Shown: in pieces, positions 34,671-43,801 of the stretch | How the letters are laid out: each line of letters begins with the position of its first letter | Numbering within the stretch: the stretch's first letter is position 1 | Assembly (NCBI RefSeq): GCF_003697845.1 | Contig: NZ_RDQE01000001.1 | Coordinates: 338,030 to 402,029, forward strand | Length of the DNA stretch: 64,000 bases | Direction of reading: 5' to 3' | DNA from: Halobellus captivus | GTDB lineage: Archaea > Halobacteriota > Halobacteria > Halobacteriales > Haloferacaceae | The notes under the pieces: generated by a model | What the model was told of the DNA's origin: nothing | Database searches by the model: none | The model's input: only the letters and a program-made list of their open reading frames with translations | Program-made: the position numbers and the translations under genes

Positions 34671-35012
34671 CTAGAACCGGTCGCGAAGCTCCCCGCGGAG
34701 GTCCTCGAGGTCGAGGTCCTTCATCGAGAGCAACACCAGCAGGTGGTAGACGAGGTCCGCGCTCTCGTAGGTGAGCTCCTCGAGATCGTCGTCCTTCGCC
34801 GCCAGGATCGCCTCCGTCGACTCCTCGCCGATCTTCTCCAACACCGCGTTCTCGCCCTTCTCATGGGTGAAGAGCGAGGCGGTGTACGACCCCTCCGGCA
34901 GCTCCCGCTTGCGCGACTCGATCGTCGCGAACAGCTCGTCGAGGACCGCGTCGTCGGGGGCTGTCGGGTCTTCGACGACCCCACGTTCCCCGTTCGCCCC
35001 GTCGTCCGTCAC
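34671..35012 (-). CDS. hisE: Phosphoribosyl-ATP diphosphatase
   Basis: A 113-residue MazG-fold enzyme for the second step of histidine biosynthesis (PR-ATP to PR-AMP). The signature 'GENAVLEKIGEESTEAILAA' with its metal-binding Glu set and 'ESADLVYHLLVLL' are present; the first 20 residues are an acidic extension. Start is a GTG at 35012 that overlaps the pdxT stop by 4 bp (GTGA), so the genes are translationally coupled. Confidence 0.95.
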   Translation of the reverse strand: MTDDGANGERGVVEDPTAPDDAVLDELFATIESRKRELPEGSYTASLFTHEKGENAVLEKIGEESTEAILAAKDDDLEELTYESADLVYHLLVLLSMKDLDLEDLRGELRDRF

Positions 35013-35602
35013 GCCTCCACCTCGCTTTCGGGGAAGAACGCGAGGTCGTGGACCCGCGAATCGTCGGTGAGTTCGGGGTGGAACGAAGTGGCCAGAACGG
35101 GGCCGTCCCGCACCGCGACCGGTCGGCCGTCAACCGTCGCGAGCGTCTCGACGCCCTCGCCGACCTCGTCGATGAGCGGCGCGCGGATGAACACCGCGTG
35201 GAAGGGCTCCGAGAGCCCGTCGACGGGTATCTTCGCCTCGAACGAGTCCTTCTGCCTGCCGAACGCGTTGCGGTCGACGGAGACGTCGACGAGCCCGAGC
35301 GCGTCGACTCGATCGTCCTTCGCGTCCCGAGAGAGGACGATGAGCCCGGCACACGTCGCGAGGACGGGTTTACCGGCCTCGACGTGGTCGCGGATCTCGT
35401 CCGCGATCCCCTCGCGGTGGATCAGCCGCGAGATCGTCGTCGACTCCCCGCCCGGCATGAGCAACGCGTCGCAATCGGGGACGATCCCCGAGTCCCGCAC
35501 CTCGACGACCTCCGCGGACTCGCCGTGTGCGGTCGCGGCGCGGCGGACTGCCTCGGCGTGTTCGGCCACGTCGCCCTGGACGGCGATGACGCCAGCTTTC
35601 AT
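35009..35602 (-). CDS. pdxT: Pyridoxal 5'-phosphate synthase glutaminase subunit PdxT
   Basis: A 197-residue class I glutamine amidotransferase delivering ammonia to PdxS. N-terminal 'GVIAVQGDVAEH', oxyanion 'LLMPGGESTT' and triad C84 ('ATCAGLIVL'), H175 and E177 ('SFHPELTDD') are intact. pdxS is not in the window. It overlaps hisE by 4 bp, an unusual pairing of vitamin B6 and histidine genes that is known in haloarchaea. Confidence 0.96.
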   Translation of the reverse strand: MKAGVIAVQGDVAEHAEAVRRAATAHGESAEVVEVRDSGIVPDCDALLMPGGESTTISRLIHREGIADEIRDHVEAGKPVLATCAGLIVLSRDAKDDRVDALGLVDVSVDRNAFGRQKDSFEAKIPVDGLSEPFHAVFIRAPLIDEVGEGVETLATVDGRPVAVRDGPVLATSFHPELTDDSRVHDLAFFPESEVEA

Positions 35603-35694
35603 ACCACCGCTCGGCGGGGCACGTGCAAAAAGGGCGCGCTACCGGGACGAGTGACGGCCACGGTCCCGACTCCGCTCCCGGGTGGAGAACCGAC

Positions 35695-36360
35695 TCAGTA
35701 CACGACGAGCGCGAGGTACAGCTGTCCGATCCCCGCGAGCACCATCACCGCGCCGGCGAGCCGTTTCAGCGTCCCCGAGTGGGTCATGATCCGTCCGGCG
35801 TTCGTGAGCAGGCCCATCCCGGTCGCGACCGTCGTCGCGACCATCAGCGCGGCGACGACACCCGCGTAGGTGCCGAGGAGGAGCACCGCCGCGTCGGTCG
35901 GGAGCGCGATCGCTCGGGCGATCACGGCGAGGAAGATCGGCGCGACACAGCCCGCGCCCGCCAGCGCGTACCCCGCGCCGAAGAGCCCGAACCCGAACAC
36001 GCTCGCCCGGCGCTTCGGGAGGGGGACCGATATCGACGGGGTTCGCCCCGCGAGGACCACCAGCCCGAAGACGACGAGCAGCCCGCCGACGAGCGACTCG
36101 AAGACGGTGATGTTCGCGAGCGTCGCGTTGCCGACCCGGACGGTCGCGCCCGCCAGCAGCGCGAAGGTCACCAGCACGCCGAGCCCGGCCGCGATCCCCC
36201 GGACTCCCGCGCCCGCGATCGAGACCTCGTTCGCGTCGGTCTGGTTCACGTAGAACCCGACGTACCCGGGCAGGAGCGGGTACGCGCACGGCGAGAAGAA
36301 CGTCGCCACGCCGGAGGCGACCGCGAACGAGAGGTCGGTCGCGAGGGGGGTTCCGGTCAT
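35695..36360 (-). CDS. CcdA/DsbD-type membrane thiol transporter
   Basis: A 221-residue protein with six hydrophobic segments. The redox cysteines lie at C25 in 'FFSPCAYPLLPGY' and C138 in 'AGAGCVAPIF', the CcdA pattern for moving reducing equivalents across the membrane. The start at 36360 begins shortly after the end of the TlpA-like gene (36380), with 19 bp between. The partner genes suggest that it supplies electrons to the exported TlpA-like thioredoxin and to Sco1. Confidence 0.92.
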   Translation of the reverse strand: MTGTPLATDLSFAVASGVATFFSPCAYPLLPGYVGFYVNQTDANEVSIAGAGVRGIAAGLGVLVTFALLAGATVRVGNATLANITVFESLVGGLLVVFGLVVLAGRTPSISVPLPKRRASVFGFGLFGAGYALAGAGCVAPIFLAVIARAIALPTDAAVLLLGTYAGVVAALMVATTVATGMGLLTNAGRIMTHSGTLKRLAGAVMVLAGIGQLYLALVVY

Positions 36361-36379
36361 CGGCGGGGAGAGCGGTCCG

Positions 36380-36922
36380 TCATCCCTCGAGAACCGCCTC
36401 GATCTCCTCGACGAGCGTGTCGGCCGTGTGAACGCCGGAGTCGGACCATCGAGGACGACCCGTTTCGTCGAGAACGACCGCGGTCGGATAGCCGCCCACG
36501 TCCAGTTTGGCGGCGAGTTCGGCGGTCCGATCCACCGCGGCCAACCAATCCCCGCCGGTCTCCTCCCACATCTCGACGACCTTCGATTCGGGGACACGGT
36601 CCCCGACGTTCTCGGTCGTCACGGACACGAACAGCACGTCGTCGCCGATCCGATCGTTCGCCTCGGCGAGCGCCGGCATCTGCTCTTTACAGGGGTCACA
36701 CCACGTCGCGAAGAAGTCGATGAACGTGGCGCGGTCATCAGCCGGCACCGTCACCTCCCCGTCGCGGCTGCCGGGGGCCTCGATCGTGTCGATCGTGAGT
36801 GGCTCGACCGGCTCGACGGAGGTGCCGCCGAGCACGGCCGGCACGTTCCCGGTCGCCACGACGCCGCCCGCGCCCAACACGCTGGCGCTCGCGATCCCGG
36901 CGAGGAGGTGACGGCGCTCCAT
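36380..36922 (-). CDS. Exported TlpA/ResA-like thioredoxin
   Basis: A 180-residue protein. The N-terminus 'MERRHLLAGIASASVLGAGG' is a Tat-like signal. The thioredoxin fold (about 55-180) has active site C75/C78 in 'FFATWCDPCKEQ' and the cis-Pro region 'VGGYPTAVVLDE'. It likely reduces exported cysteines, for example in Sco1 or copper-binding proteins. It sits between ccdA and sco1 in one operon (1 bp to sco1 stop, 19 bp to ccdA start). Confidence 0.92.
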   Translation of the reverse strand: MERRHLLAGIASASVLGAGGVVATGNVPAVLGGTSVEPVEPLTIDTIEAPGSRDGEVTVPADDRATFIDFFATWCDPCKEQMPALAEANDRIGDDVLFVSVTTENVGDRVPESKVVEMWEETGGDWLAAVDRTAELAAKLDVGGYPTAVVLDETGRPRWSDSGVHTADTLVEEIEAVLEG

Positions 36923-36923
36923 C

Positions 36924-37607
36924 CTACGCGTTCACCACCCGTTCGAAGTCGCTCACGAGCCGTTCGACGTCTGTCTGCGGTCCTCTCGGGTACGCCCGCT
37001 CCACGATCCCCCGCTCGTTCGCCAGCAGTATCAGTCCGTAGTGGGGGAACTGGTACTCCAAATTCTCGTACTGGTCGGCGGAGGCCTTCTCGATCACGAG
37101 CCCGAAGTTCTCGTCCAACAGTTCCTGGCCCCGTTCGTAGCTCTCCGGGCGGAGGAAGTGCCAGTTTCCGGCGTCGAGGTCCACGCCCTGCTGGCCCGCG
37201 TACTCGCGGAGAACGTCCGTGGTGTCCCGCTCCGGGTCGAACGTGAGCGCGAGGAACGCCGCCTCGTCGCCGTATCCCTCCTCGGCGGCCACCTCCTGTG
37301 CGCGCCGGAGCCGGAGGATGAGCGCGGGACAGACGCCGTCGGGGCAGTTCGTGTAAAAGGAAGTCCAGAGGACGGCCCGCTCGTCCTCGTAATCGGCGGT
37401 CGACACCGTCTCGCCGGTGATCGGGTCCGGAACGGACACGTGTGGCATCTCGTCGCCGTAGCTCGGATGTGACGCCTCGCTCAGGTCCTGCTCGGGCGGG
37501 TCGAGCACCGTTCCCTCGGGCCCGGAGTCACCCAGGACCCCGAGACAGCCGGCGCTCCCGGCGACGGCGGGGACGGCGATCGACCGCAGGTAGTGGCGAC
37601 GGTCCAT
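36924..37607 (-). CDS. SCO1/SenC family copper chaperone lipoprotein
   Basis: A 227-residue exported protein. The N-terminus 'MDRRHYLRSIAVPAVAGSAG' with C21 is a Tat-type lipoprotein signal. The Sco fold carries copper ligands C88 and C93 in 'YTNCPDGVCPAL' and H189 in 'FPHYGLIL'. The cysteines are separated by four residues rather than the usual three (CPDxC), which appears in haloarchaeal homologues as I recall. It should help assemble CuA of a terminal oxidase. First gene of the sco1-tlpA-ccdA operon. Confidence 0.92.
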   Translation of the reverse strand: MDRRHYLRSIAVPAVAGSAGCLGVLGDSGPEGTVLDPPEQDLSEASHPSYGDEMPHVSVPDPITGETVSTADYEDERAVLWTSFYTNCPDGVCPALILRLRRAQEVAAEEGYGDEAAFLALTFDPERDTTDVLREYAGQQGVDLDAGNWHFLRPESYERGQELLDENFGLVIEKASADQYENLEYQFPHYGLILLANERGIVERAYPRGPQTDVERLVSDFERVVNA

Positions 37608-37731
37608 ACCGGACCCCGGGCCCTCGTGAATAAGTCCGTTTCGTCCGGTCCCGGTCGATGGGGTCGGATCGGAACGCCGCTGCCGCTCGCTCGTCTCGAA
37701 CGCGCGAGTCGGACGGGAGGGGGCGGTCGTC

Positions 37732-37896
37732 CTACGCGACCGTCAGCGAGAGGACCTGGACGAAGACGCCGAAGAGAACGCAGAACGCGAGGACCGTCTT
37801 CGGGTCCATCGCGATCGCGTTCCGGTCCTGCGAGTCGAAGTATCGAACGAGCCCCGCGCTGGACATCAGTCCGCCGGAGTTGCTGCCGCTGCTCAT
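37732..37896 (-). CDS. Preprotein translocase subunit Sec61-beta
   Basis: A 54-residue tail-anchored subunit of the Sec translocon. The N-terminal Ser/Gly-rich '[20 protein letters not shown]' precedes '[20 protein letters not shown]', split around the single TM. Archaeal signature 'LVRYFD' and 'MDPKTVL' are clear. Its short length means it lies below most gene-call thresholds. Confidence 0.93.
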   Translation of the reverse strand: MSSGSNSGGLMSSAGLVRYFDSQDRNAIAMDPKTVLAFCVLFGVFVQVLSLTVA

Positions 37897-37945
37897 ACGC
37901 GTCGGTTCTCCGTCCGCGGGCCTAAGCGTTTCGTCTCGAGGAGCC

Positions 37946-37978
37946 GTCGCGGGAGCGTCGCGGGAGCGTCGCGGGAGC
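37946..37978. repeat. Three tandem copies of an 11-bp unit
   Basis: GTCGCGGGAGC is repeated three times exactly in the 155-bp spacer between Sec61-beta and thioredoxin genes, 50 bp upstream of the Sec61-beta start. Confidence 0.85.
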
Positions 37979-38051
37979 GTCGCCGGTCACCCCACCTCCC
38001 CGCCGCGTGAGAAACCCTTATCGGCGAGCCGCCGTTACGTGTCGGCGAACC

Positions 38052-38321
38052 ATGACCGTTCGAGTGCTGGATTTCTACGCCGACTGGTGCGGCCCGTGTA
38101 AGACGCAGGACCCGATACTGGAGGAGGTCCAGGAGGAGCTCGGCGACGCCTTCGAGCTTCAGAAGGTCGACGTCGACCAGGAACAGGACGTCGCCAACCA
38201 GTACCAGGTCCGGTCGTTGCCCACGCTGATCGTCGAGAACGACGACGGCGTCGTCGACCGGTTCGTGGGAGTGACTCAAAAGGAGGACATCACCGCCGCG
38301 ATCTCGGAAGCCGGCTCGTAG
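38052..38321 (+). CDS. trxA: Thioredoxin
   Basis: An 89-residue cytoplasmic thioredoxin. The active site is C13/C16 in 'DWCGPC' and the cis-Pro segment is 'VRSLPTLIVEN'. The first beta-strand/helix is shortened compared with typical 105-residue thioredoxins, but the core is complete. A thioredoxin reductase-like gene is at 59823 in this window. Confidence 0.93.
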   Translation: MTVRVLDFYADWCGPCKTQDPILEEVQEELGDAFELQKVDVDQEQDVANQYQVRSLPTLIVENDDGVVDRFVGVTQKEDITAAISEAGS

Positions 38322-38409
38322 TCGACGGTAGTCGACGCGCACACGACGACGGGGTCCACGGCCGAGGCGTCTCGCAACCTTTTACAGCGCCCGCGTGCTC
38401 ACCACGAGT

Positions 38410-38559
38410 ATGGCCAGTTTCGACGCCGCGGAACGCCGCAACCTCGACCGACAGATCTGTATGCGCTGTAACGCCCGCAACGCGCCCGACGCCGGACGCT
38501 GCCGCAAGTGCGGCTACACCAATCTCCGCCCGAAGGCGAAGGAACGCCGCGCGGCCTGA
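38410..38559 (+). CDS. rpl40e: Ribosomal protein L40e
   Basis: A 49-residue basic zinc-ribbon ribosomal protein. Zinc ligands C17/C20 and C31/C34 are in 'ICMRCN' and 'CRKCGY'; the C-terminus '[11 protein letters not shown]' is the RNA-contacting tail. Highly conserved in archaea and eukaryotes, and unusually basic among its acidic neighbours. Confidence 0.95.
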   Translation: MASFDAAERRNLDRQICMRCNARNAPDAGRCRKCGYTNLRPKAKERRAA

Positions 38560-38754
38560 ACGAACGGATACGCCGCGGTTCGGCGTCCGGTGGGCCGGTC
38601 TCCCGGTCCCCCGCGGGTCGACCGTCTCGAAACGTCCCCTCCGCTCCGACCGCCAGGTCTCCGCCGCGTGAACGGTGCTCGAAAACGGGGTGGTCGATCC
38701 GGCGTACGACACCCCTCACGAAGCCACAGGGTACGATACCTCCTCCGCGGAGCC

Positions 38755-39453
38755 TCAGGCGTCCTTCGCGCCCCGGACCGTCTCGCGGACCGCGTCGACA
38801 CCCTCGTCGTGGAGGAGGTCGCCGACGACGATCACGTCGCTGTGGCGCGCCATCGCGTTCGCCGACTCGTAGTCGTGGATCCCGCCGCCGTAAAACAGGG
38901 TGGCGTCGTCGAGCGCGTCGCCCGCGGCGGCGACCTTCTCGGTGTCGCCGAAGGTGCCCGAGTACTCCAGATAGACGATCTCCTGGCCGAACATCCGCTC
39001 CGCGACCTTCGCGTACGCCTCCACGTCGTCGGCGTCGAGGTCGCAGTTCGCGTCCGTCAGCTCCGCGACCGAGGCGTCGGGGTTCATCACGATGTACGCC
39101 TCGGTGTGGGTCCGGTCCCAGTCGAGGTCGTCGATGCGGACCCACTCCTTGTGTGCGCCCGTGATCCAGAAGGGGCCGCCCGCGTTGAACACCGTCGGGA
39201 TCAGGTACCCCTCGAGCGCCGGCGAGTCGATGACGACGCCCGGGTTCGACGGCTCCTGGTAGAGCGGGACGTCGTACTCCGCGGCGGCGTCGATGACCCG
39301 CGTCATCTTCTCGGCGGTGACGTCGAGGGTCCCTCCGATCTCGATCGCGTCGGTCCCGGTCCGGCACACGTCCTCGAAGGTCTCCCCGTCACAGAGGTCC
39401 TTGTCGGGGTCGACCTTCAGCACGTGGTCCCAGTCGTCCCACGGGTTGCTCAT
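38755..39453 (-). CDS. Geranylgeranylglyceryl phosphate synthase
   Basis: A 232-residue TIM-barrel prenyltransferase making the first ether bond of archaeal membrane lipids from sn-glycerol-1-phosphate and GGPP. Signature parts: '[11 protein letters not shown]' (strand 1), '[10 protein letters not shown]', '[10 protein letters not shown]', '[10 protein letters not shown]' and the phosphate-binding '[11 protein letters not shown]' and '[10 protein letters not shown]'. Length matches the haloarchaeal group I enzymes. Confidence 0.95.
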   Translation of the reverse strand: MSNPWDDWDHVLKVDPDKDLCDGETFEDVCRTGTDAIEIGGTLDVTAEKMTRVIDAAAEYDVPLYQEPSNPGVVIDSPALEGYLIPTVFNAGGPFWITGAHKEWVRIDDLDWDRTHTEAYIVMNPDASVAELTDANCDLDADDVEAYAKVAERMFGQEIVYLEYSGTFGDTEKVAAAGDALDDATLFYGGGIHDYESANAMARHSDVIVVGDLLHDEGVDAVRETVRGAKDA

Positions 39454-39551
39454 CGCTCGGGTGTCTCCCGGGCGGAACCAAAAAGGTGCGGAAGCGCGCC
39501 GACGACGGACGGCACCCGGCCGGGTCGCCGCCCGTCAGCGCCCGAAGCGGC

Positions 39552-40631
39552 TCACATCAGGTCGTCGAGCTCGTCGTTCTGGAACGCCATCGCGGGATCC
39601 GGTTTCGCCTCCGGCTCGTCGCGGACGGCCTGTCGGGCGCGCTCGAGGAACTCCTCGACCCGCGAGGAGCGCTCCACGCCCGCGAGCAACACCACGGCCG
39701 CGAGGCGGTCGGAATCGAGCGGGAAGTCGCCGCCGCGGACCTGCATCGAGCCCGTCTCCTCTTGAAGCCACTTTCGAGCCTTCTCAGCGCCCTTCCGTGA
39801 GATCCGGTTCGGGTCCCCGGCGACCGCGACGAGCCCGGCGTCGGCGTCGGTGGCGTTCGGCAGCGAGAGCCCGGTCATCACCGCGCTGCGGACCGCGCTC
39901 GTCACCGTGTTGACGTTCTCGCCCGGGTCCTCGGCGGCGGGCGAGGAGGCGTACCCGACGGCCGCCATTCCGCCGGCCCGGAGCGTGTTGATGACCTCGC
40001 TGGTGTCGACGACGGACTCGCCGACGCCCTGCGTGGCCTCGCCGGCCGCGAGGAGCAGCCCGACGCGCTTCGCCATCGACTCGTTGATCGCGGCGTAGCC
40101 GCCCCCGACGCTCTCGCCCGCCGAGCGCCAGGCGTCGTTGTCGAGGAGGATCGTGGCGTCGGCCTCCCGCACGAGCGTCTTCAGCGACCGGCCGGCGTTC
40201 ACCTGATAGAGCGCACCCTCGTCGCGGCCGGGGAGCACGCCGAGCGCGTACACCGGCACGTCGTACACCCGCGACAGCTCGCGGACGAGCACCGGCGCGC
40301 CGCCGGATCCGGTCCCGCCGCCGAGGCCGGCGACGACGACGACCGCCTCGATCTCCGCGGTCATCCGCGGTGCGAGCGCGTCCAGCACCTCGATCGAGTC
40401 CTCGTCCATCACCTCCGCGCCGAGCTCGTTGTCGCCGCCGACGCCGTGACCGTTCACGCGCGACTGGCCGATGAGAACCGTGTCGAGCGGGAGGGGCTCG
40501 AGGTCGGCCGCGGCGGTGTTGACGGCGAGCGCGTCACGGACCGCACCGAACCCCATCCCCGCGTCGAACTCGGAGAGGGCGGTCGTGAGCTTCCCGCCCG
40601 CCTGTCCGACGCCGACGAGGAGGGCCTTCAT
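39552..40631 (-). CDS. cetZ: CetZ family tubulin-like GTPase
   Basis: A 359-residue FtsZ/tubulin superfamily protein. The N-terminal 'MKALLVGVGQAGGKL', the conserved 'GQSRVNGHGVGGDNELGAE' and the GTP-binding tubulin signature 'GLGGGTGSGGAPVL' (102-115) identify CetZ rather than FtsZ. 'ILLDNDAWR' near 180 is the T6/N-D nucleotide contact. CetZs control cell shape and motility in haloarchaea. The number of the paralogue cannot be decided here. Divergent from the pilus locus. Confidence 0.93.
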   Translation of the reverse strand: MKALLVGVGQAGGKLTTALSEFDAGMGFGAVRDALAVNTAAADLEPLPLDTVLIGQSRVNGHGVGGDNELGAEVMDEDSIEVLDALAPRMTAEIEAVVVVAGLGGGTGSGGAPVLVRELSRVYDVPVYALGVLPGRDEGALYQVNAGRSLKTLVREADATILLDNDAWRSAGESVGGGYAAINESMAKRVGLLLAAGEATQGVGESVVDTSEVINTLRAGGMAAVGYASSPAAEDPGENVNTVTSAVRSAVMTGLSLPNATDADAGLVAVAGDPNRISRKGAEKARKWLQEETGSMQVRGGDFPLDSDRLAAVVLLAGVERSSRVEEFLERARQAVRDEPEAKPDPAMAFQNDELDDLM

Positions 40632-40705
40632 GGATTCACGATGTGGCGCTGACAGTAATACTCTTTCCCCGACCGTTTAAACGTGAAAGCGCGGCCAGTC
40701 GAAGC

Positions 40706-41296
40706 ATGGCGAACCAGACGAACGCGAGCGGATCGCCGCGGGACCGCGCCCGTCTCGAGGAGCGGCTCGACGCGGTCGAACGCGCGCTCACCGGGACGGA
40801 TCGCACGGTCGCGGGCGTCGTCGACGGGGCGGCCGCCGACGCCGAACGCGAGGCCATCGCGGATCGACTCGACGCGGTCGAAGCGCGGATCGAGGAGCTC
40901 GAGGCGGCGACCCAGGCGGTCCGCGGATACGCGGGCGCGATCCGCGCGGTCAACCGCGAGGTCGAGCGCCGGGCCGACCTGGCGCTCGCACGAGCCACGG
41001 CCGCTCGAGACGGGTCGTCCCCCGCTCTCGAACCCTCGACCGGCAACGAGACCCGCGGCAACGAGACCCGCAGCGACGGGGATTTCGGAGTTCACGAGGT
41101 CCCGAACGAGGAGGCGCTTGACGCCGCGATCCCGGACGACGGCCGGTCCACGGGGGACCGTTCGATCGCGTCGAACGTCGGGGCGCTCACTTCCGGAACG
41201 GGGAACGCCTCGCGAGGCGAGTCCAACGGCGGATCGAACGGAGACGGATCGGAGGGGAAAGAAAACCCGCTGGAACGACTCCGTGAGGCGCTGTAA
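40706..41296 (+). CDS. Coiled-coil protein of pilus-like locus (DUF7310-like)
   Basis: A 196-residue protein without signal peptide. Residues 12-90 form heptad-rich coiled coils ('DRARLEERLDAVERAL', 'ADRLDAVEARIEELEAATQAV'). A hydrophilic low-complexity part with repeated 'GNETR' follows, and a short C-terminal 'NPLERLREAL' that could dock on a partner. It is the first gene of the pilus-like cluster. The family name is from memory; its role, perhaps as a cytoplasmic adaptor, is inferred. Confidence 0.8.
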   Translation: MANQTNASGSPRDRARLEERLDAVERALTGTDRTVAGVVDGAAADAEREAIADRLDAVEARIEELEAATQAVRGYAGAIRAVNREVERRADLALARATAARDGSSPALEPSTGNETRGNETRSDGDFGVHEVPNEEALDAAIPDDGRSTGDRSIASNVGALTSGTGNASRGESNGGSNGDGSEGKENPLERLREAL

Positions 41297-41356
41297 CGGA
41301 CATTCACGCGGAGTTCCTGGCCATCGAAACCGGACCACCGCCGTGGACGCGGAGCC

Positions 41357-41848
41357 GTGATCCGCGTCGTCCTGACGGTCCTGCTGGCGGTCGCGCTCCT
41401 GGCCGTCTCGATGCCGACGCTCGAGGACGCCAGAACGGACACGACCGCCGAACGGCTCGGAACGGAGACGGACCGTCTCGAGCGTGCCGCGGGAGGACTA
41501 GCTGCCGACTCGGTCGCCGTCGGCGATCCGGACCTCGCCGCGCGGACCTCCCTCGTCGTGTCCGCGCCGACCGGGTTCGCCGCGGCCCCGATCGATCGGC
41601 TCGCGCTCGCGAACCCGTCGCGAACCGAGGTGGCCGCTGCGGACCGCCTCTCCGAGGGAACCGTCGTCCTCGTGTATCGGCTCCGGCACGGTCCGATTCG
41701 ATCGGTCCCCGTCGCCCCGCCGACGGACGCGGTCGGGATCTCCCTCGAGAACGGCCCGATCGAGCTCGATTCGGGTGGCGCGACCGGACTCGAACTGCGG
41801 CTGGTCGATGAGGGCGGACCGACTGTTCGGATCGTCCGGGTCGCATAG
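41357..41848 (+). CDS. Membrane-anchored protein of pilus-like locus (DUF7311-like)
   Basis: A 163-residue protein with one N-terminal hydrophobic segment ('VVLTVLLAVALLAVSMPTLE') and a beta-rich extracytoplasmic domain ('TSLVVSAPTGFAAAP', 'GTVVLVYRLRHGPIRSVPV'). Start is GTG 41357, two codons before the hydrophobic run. It resembles the single-TM companion proteins further downstream in this locus. Confidence 0.78.
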   Translation: MIRVVLTVLLAVALLAVSMPTLEDARTDTTAERLGTETDRLERAAGGLAADSVAVGDPDLAARTSLVVSAPTGFAAAPIDRLALANPSRTEVAAADRLSEGTVVLVYRLRHGPIRSVPVAPPTDAVGISLENGPIELDSGGATGLELRLVDEGGPTVRIVRVA

Positions 41849-41895
41849 TCGGCTCGAGTGACCGGAGCGTTCCGGTCGCGTAGCCGGTCGTTCGG

Positions 41896-41914
41896 ACGAC
41901 TGTTTATATACGAT
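41896..41914 (+). promoter_or_regulatory. Promoter of the pilus ATPase gene
   Basis: ACGACTGTTTATATACGAT contains TTTATATA (41903-41910), exactly 30 nt before the ATG at 41933. The 19-mer recurs with one change at 45804-45822. Confidence 0.75.
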
Positions 41915-41932
41915 GTCGCGGCCACGGCCGCC

Positions 41933-43801
41933 ATGAATTCGGATCTCCTCTCGATCCCGCGGTTCGGAACCGACGACGGGTGCGGCTGTGAGGTGTCGTT
42001 CGAACGGCCGGTCGGCACGGGCGTCGACGACCGCGTCGTCCTCACGGTCGACGCCAACGGGTGTCCGGGGCGCGGGGACCTCGCCGACAGTCCGACGTGT
42101 CTGGCCACCGTGATCGAGGCGCTCACCGACCGCGACGCCGACGTGATCCGAACAGAGCACGCCGGCCGCGAACGCGCGTACGCCGGCCGGGCGGCGGCGT
42201 GTCTGCTCGCCGCGGGGCGGTTCCGCGAACGCGTCGAGTTCCACGAGACGCGGCTCGCGGAGCGCGTGACTCGCGACCCGGTCGGAGCCGCCCGGGAGGC
42301 GGACGGACGCGCAGGGGCGGTCGGACGGATCGTCGCCGAGACCGGACTCGCGGCGGCGGTCTCCGGGATCGACCGGACGGCGGACGCGCTCAGAGCCCAC
42401 GTCGGGCCGACCGTGGCGGCGACGCGGATCGCCGCCGACCCGCCGCCGGGAGCGACGCTCGTCGACCGGTGGTCCCTCGAGACGGGCGCGACGGTCAGAC
42501 TCTACGAGGGGACGGGAGCGCTCCGGACGTACCACCTCACGCCGCCTGCAGCGGCGTTCGACGCGGACGCGTTCGAGACGCTCGACGCCGCGAAGGAGCG
42601 GCTCCTCGCGGATCCGACCGGCGGCGACCGGGCACCCGGTCGGGCGGTCAGAGCGGTCGCGGACCCGGACGATCCGGTCGACGCGATCACCGCCACGCTC
42701 CGTCGACACACCCACGGGTACGGCGCGTTCGAACACGTCCTCGCCGACGACCGCGTCAGCGACGCGACCCTCTCGGCGCCGGTCGCGGAGAACCCGCTCC
42801 GCGTCGTCCTCGACGGCGAGCGCTGTCACACGAACGTCAGGCTTCCCCCGGAGGGTGCCGCCACGCTCGCCTCCAGGCTCCGTCGAACGAGCGGTCGGGC
42901 GTTCTCCCGGGCGTCGCCGACGCTCGACGCGACCATCGACGCCGAGGCGGGGCCCGTTCGGGTGGCGGCGACGACCGCACCCGCCAGCGACGGGCTCTCG
43001 TTCACCTTCCGGCGCGGCGATCCGGAGGCATGGACGCTCGCCCGTCTCGTCGACGTGGAGACGCTCTCGCCGGCGGCTGCCGGCCTCCTCTCCGTCGCCG
43101 TCGAGCGCGGCGTCACCGGGCTCGTCGCCGGCGGCCGTGGGGCCGGCAAGACGACCGCGCTCGGCTCCCTGCTGTGGGAGCTGCCGCCCGACGCGCGCTC
43201 GATCCTGATCGAGGACACGCCGGAGCTCCCCGCCGCCGCGCTCGCCGACGCCGATCGGGACGTCCAGCGACTCCGCGTCGGCGACGGCGCGGAACCGACG
43301 CCGACGGAGGCGGTCCGGACCGCGCTCCGACTCGGGGGCGGGGCGCTCGTCGTGGGGGAGGTCCGCGGCGGGGAGGCGAAGGCGCTGTACGAGGCGATGC
43401 GGGTCGGGGCCACGGGCGAGACCGTCCTCGGGACGATCCACGGCGAGGACCCGGCGGCGGTCCGCGAACGCGTCGTCACGGACCTCGACGTGACCCTCTC
43501 GTCGTTCGCGTCCACCGACCTGCTCGTGGTGTTGGACGATCACCGGGTAGAGACGATCGTCGAAGTGACGAGTCACGGCGACGAGGTGAGCTTCGACGCG
43601 CTCTTCGATCGAACCCTCGGCGGGCTCGAATCCACCGGTCGGATGGATAGGGGCGAGAGCCGACTCGTCGACGGGCTCGCATCCACCGGCGAGTCCTACG
43701 CGGACGTCAGGGAGGCGATCGAGCGACGCGCCGACCGGATCCACACGGCGGCGACGACCGGACGGACGACGCCCGACCGCTATGCGGGGTGGAGACGATG
43801 A
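41933..43801 (+). CDS. Type IV pilus/Tad-type secretion ATPase
   Basis: A 622-residue hexameric motor ATPase of the GspE/TadA/PilB superfamily. The N-terminal domain (1-230) is variable and cysteine-bearing ('CGCEVSF'). The motor domain has Walker A 'GGRGAGKTTALG' with K406, an Asp box 'ILIEDTPEL', Walker B-like 'GGALVVGEVRGGEAKAL' and the His box 'ETVLGTIHGEDP'. It should drive assembly of a pilus or surface appendage. The start at 41933 is leaderless by promoter spacing. Its stop overlaps the start of the membrane partner (ATGA). Confidence 0.92.
   Translation: MNSDLLSIPRFGTDDGCGCEVSFERPVGTGVDDRVVLTVDANGCPGRGDLADSPTCLATVIEALTDRDADVIRTEHAGRERAYAGRAAACLLAAGRFRERVEFHETRLAERVTRDPVGAAREADGRAGAVGRIVAETGLAAAVSGIDRTADALRAHVGPTVAATRIAADPPPGATLVDRWSLETGATVRLYEGTGALRTYHLTPPAAAFDADAFETLDAAKERLLADPTGGDRAPGRAVRAVADPDDPVDAITATLRRHTHGYGAFEHVLADDRVSDATLSAPVAENPLRVVLDGERCHTNVRLPPEGAATLASRLRRTSGRAFSRASPTLDATIDAEAGPVRVAATTAPASDGLSFTFRRGDPEAWTLARLVDVETLSPAAAGLLSVAVERGVTGLVAGGRGAGKTTALGSLLWELPPDARSILIEDTPELPAAALADADRDVQRLRVGDGAEPTPTEAVRTALRLGGGALVVGEVRGGEAKALYEAMRVGATGETVLGTIHGEDPAAVRERVVTDLDVTLSSFASTDLLVVLDDHRVETIVEVTSHGDEVSFDALFDRTLGGLESTGRMDRGESRLVDGLASTGESYADVREAIERRADRIHTAATTGRTTPDRYAGWRR

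Noticed and set aside
37946..37978. CRISPR-like repeats (also considered for 9762-9820)
   Set aside because: The units are head-to-tail without spacers, so these are simple tandem repeats.
41858..41932. N-terminal extension of the pilus ATPase
   Set aside because: The extension overlaps the promoter. TTTATATA at exactly 30 nt before ATG 41933 supports the shorter protein.
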